Source: Lunatibacter salilacus (lineage in GTDB: Bacteria > Bacteroidota > Bacteroidia > Cytophagales > Cyclobacteriaceae). From it: DNA of 64,000 nucleotides. Shown piece by piece: positions 63,630 to 64,000 of the stretch. The position numbers and the translations under genes were made by a program. The stretch spans positions 124,001-188,000 of the forward strand of contig NZ_VOLC01000006.1 in NCBI RefSeq assembly GCF_009797935.1, given 5' to 3'. Below the pieces are notes generated by a model, which saw only the letters and a list, made by a program, of their open reading frames with translations, made no database searches and was not told where the DNA came from. The stretch's first letter is position 1; each line of letters starts with the position of its first letter.

Positions 63630-64000
63630 TCAGGAGAAATCAAACGTGATAAAAAAAGTAGTCCCTACATTCACTTTACTTTTCACCCTAATGGAACCCC
63701 CATGGCTAAGGATTATATTTTGTGTATTTGTCAAACCTAGACCTGATCCGGTTGGTTTGTTTGTGTAAAAGGGTTCAAACAGTCTATCTACGTGTTCCGG
63801 AGATATTCCACTTCCATTGTCTGTAATTTCAACGATACATTTTTTGTCTTGGGATTTGGTTTTAAGTTTCAGAATTCCCTTTCTCTGCCCCATAGCTTCT
63901 ATTGCATTTACAATAAGGTTTGTAAATGCAATCTTTACCTTTTCGCCATCAACTTTTATGGAACAAATTTCCTTTTCATAATCCTTAACAACCTCTATTT
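63630..64000 (-). CDS. Histidine kinase, C-terminal ATPase part (5' end outside the window)
   Basis: The frame is open to the window edge. The visible 120 or so residues are the HATPase_c domain of a sensor kinase: N box NLIVNAIEAM, G1 box DNGSGISPEHVDRLFEPFYTNKP and G2 box GSGLGLTNTQNIILSHGG, ending GTTFFITFDF. The ATG at 63893 falls inside the N box, so it is not the start. Sensor domains and partner regulator are out of view. Confidence 0.9.
   Translation of the reverse strand, partial: IEVVKDYEKEICSIKVDGEKVKIAFTNLIVNAIEAMGQRKGILKLKTKSQDKKCIVEITDNGSGISPEHVDRLFEPFYTNKPTGSGLGLTNTQNIILSHGGSIRVKSKVNVGTTFFITFDFS

Overview
The window comes from a member of the Bacteroidota, most likely a marine or environmental Cytophagales relative (Cyclobacteriaceae-like; inferred from gene content, not tested). 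Signs are four SusC/SusD outer-membrane pairs, a C-terminal type IX secretion sorting domain, FecR-type signalling, a Y_Y_Y/propeller regulator, A-rich start regions without clear Shine-Dalgarno sites, and a bacterial NHEJ (Ku/LigD) pair. Base composition is about 40% GC in genes, with very AT-rich spacers. No rRNA, tRNA, insertion sequence, prophage or CRISPR array was seen.

Region 1 (1-14155) is a polysaccharide utilisation locus. A truncated secreted clan GH-A hydrolase (+) converges on a minus-strand operon susC - susD - PKD lipoprotein - GH16 laminarinase, with a divergent propeller/LuxR-type regulator upstream. The likely target is a beta-1,3-glucan. The two internal spacers of this operon are filled by tandem copies of an unusual 88-bp element that ends exactly at the downstream start codon.

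Region 2 (14383-16528) holds small antitoxin-like genes, one of them frameshifted, another copy of the 88-bp element, an orphan HigA-like protein, a lipoprotein and a HigB/HigA pair.

Region 3 (16695-28886) is one long minus-strand run: fecR - susC (with STN domain) - susD - garL - gntP - uxuA-like - garR - gudD. It links a SusCD importer and FecR signalling to complete conversion of glucarate to pyruvate and glycerate, with no polysaccharide-degrading enzyme.

Region 4 (29161-34319) is a molybdenum cofactor operon moaD-moaE-moaA-moeB-moeA-xdhC. Region 5 (34320-36420) has palindromic repeats and two MNT/HEPN toxin-antitoxin modules; the second HEPN gene carries an early amber stop.

Region 6 (36657-47526) has two divergent SusCD pairs without enzymes, separated by about 1 kb of very AT-rich DNA. 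Region 7 (47679-62634) is a stress and DNA-maintenance stretch: Ku and LigD, a small lipoprotein, glycogen branching enzyme with topoisomerase IB, large catalase, a stress-type SDR and CsbD. Inside it lies a three-gene set: an SbnA-like PLP synthase, a flavoprotein and a SbnH/Y4yA-like PLP decarboxylase. This set is the best candidate for an undescribed small-molecule pathway. The window ends in AT-rich DNA with a probable decayed gene and the 3' end of a histidine kinase gene.
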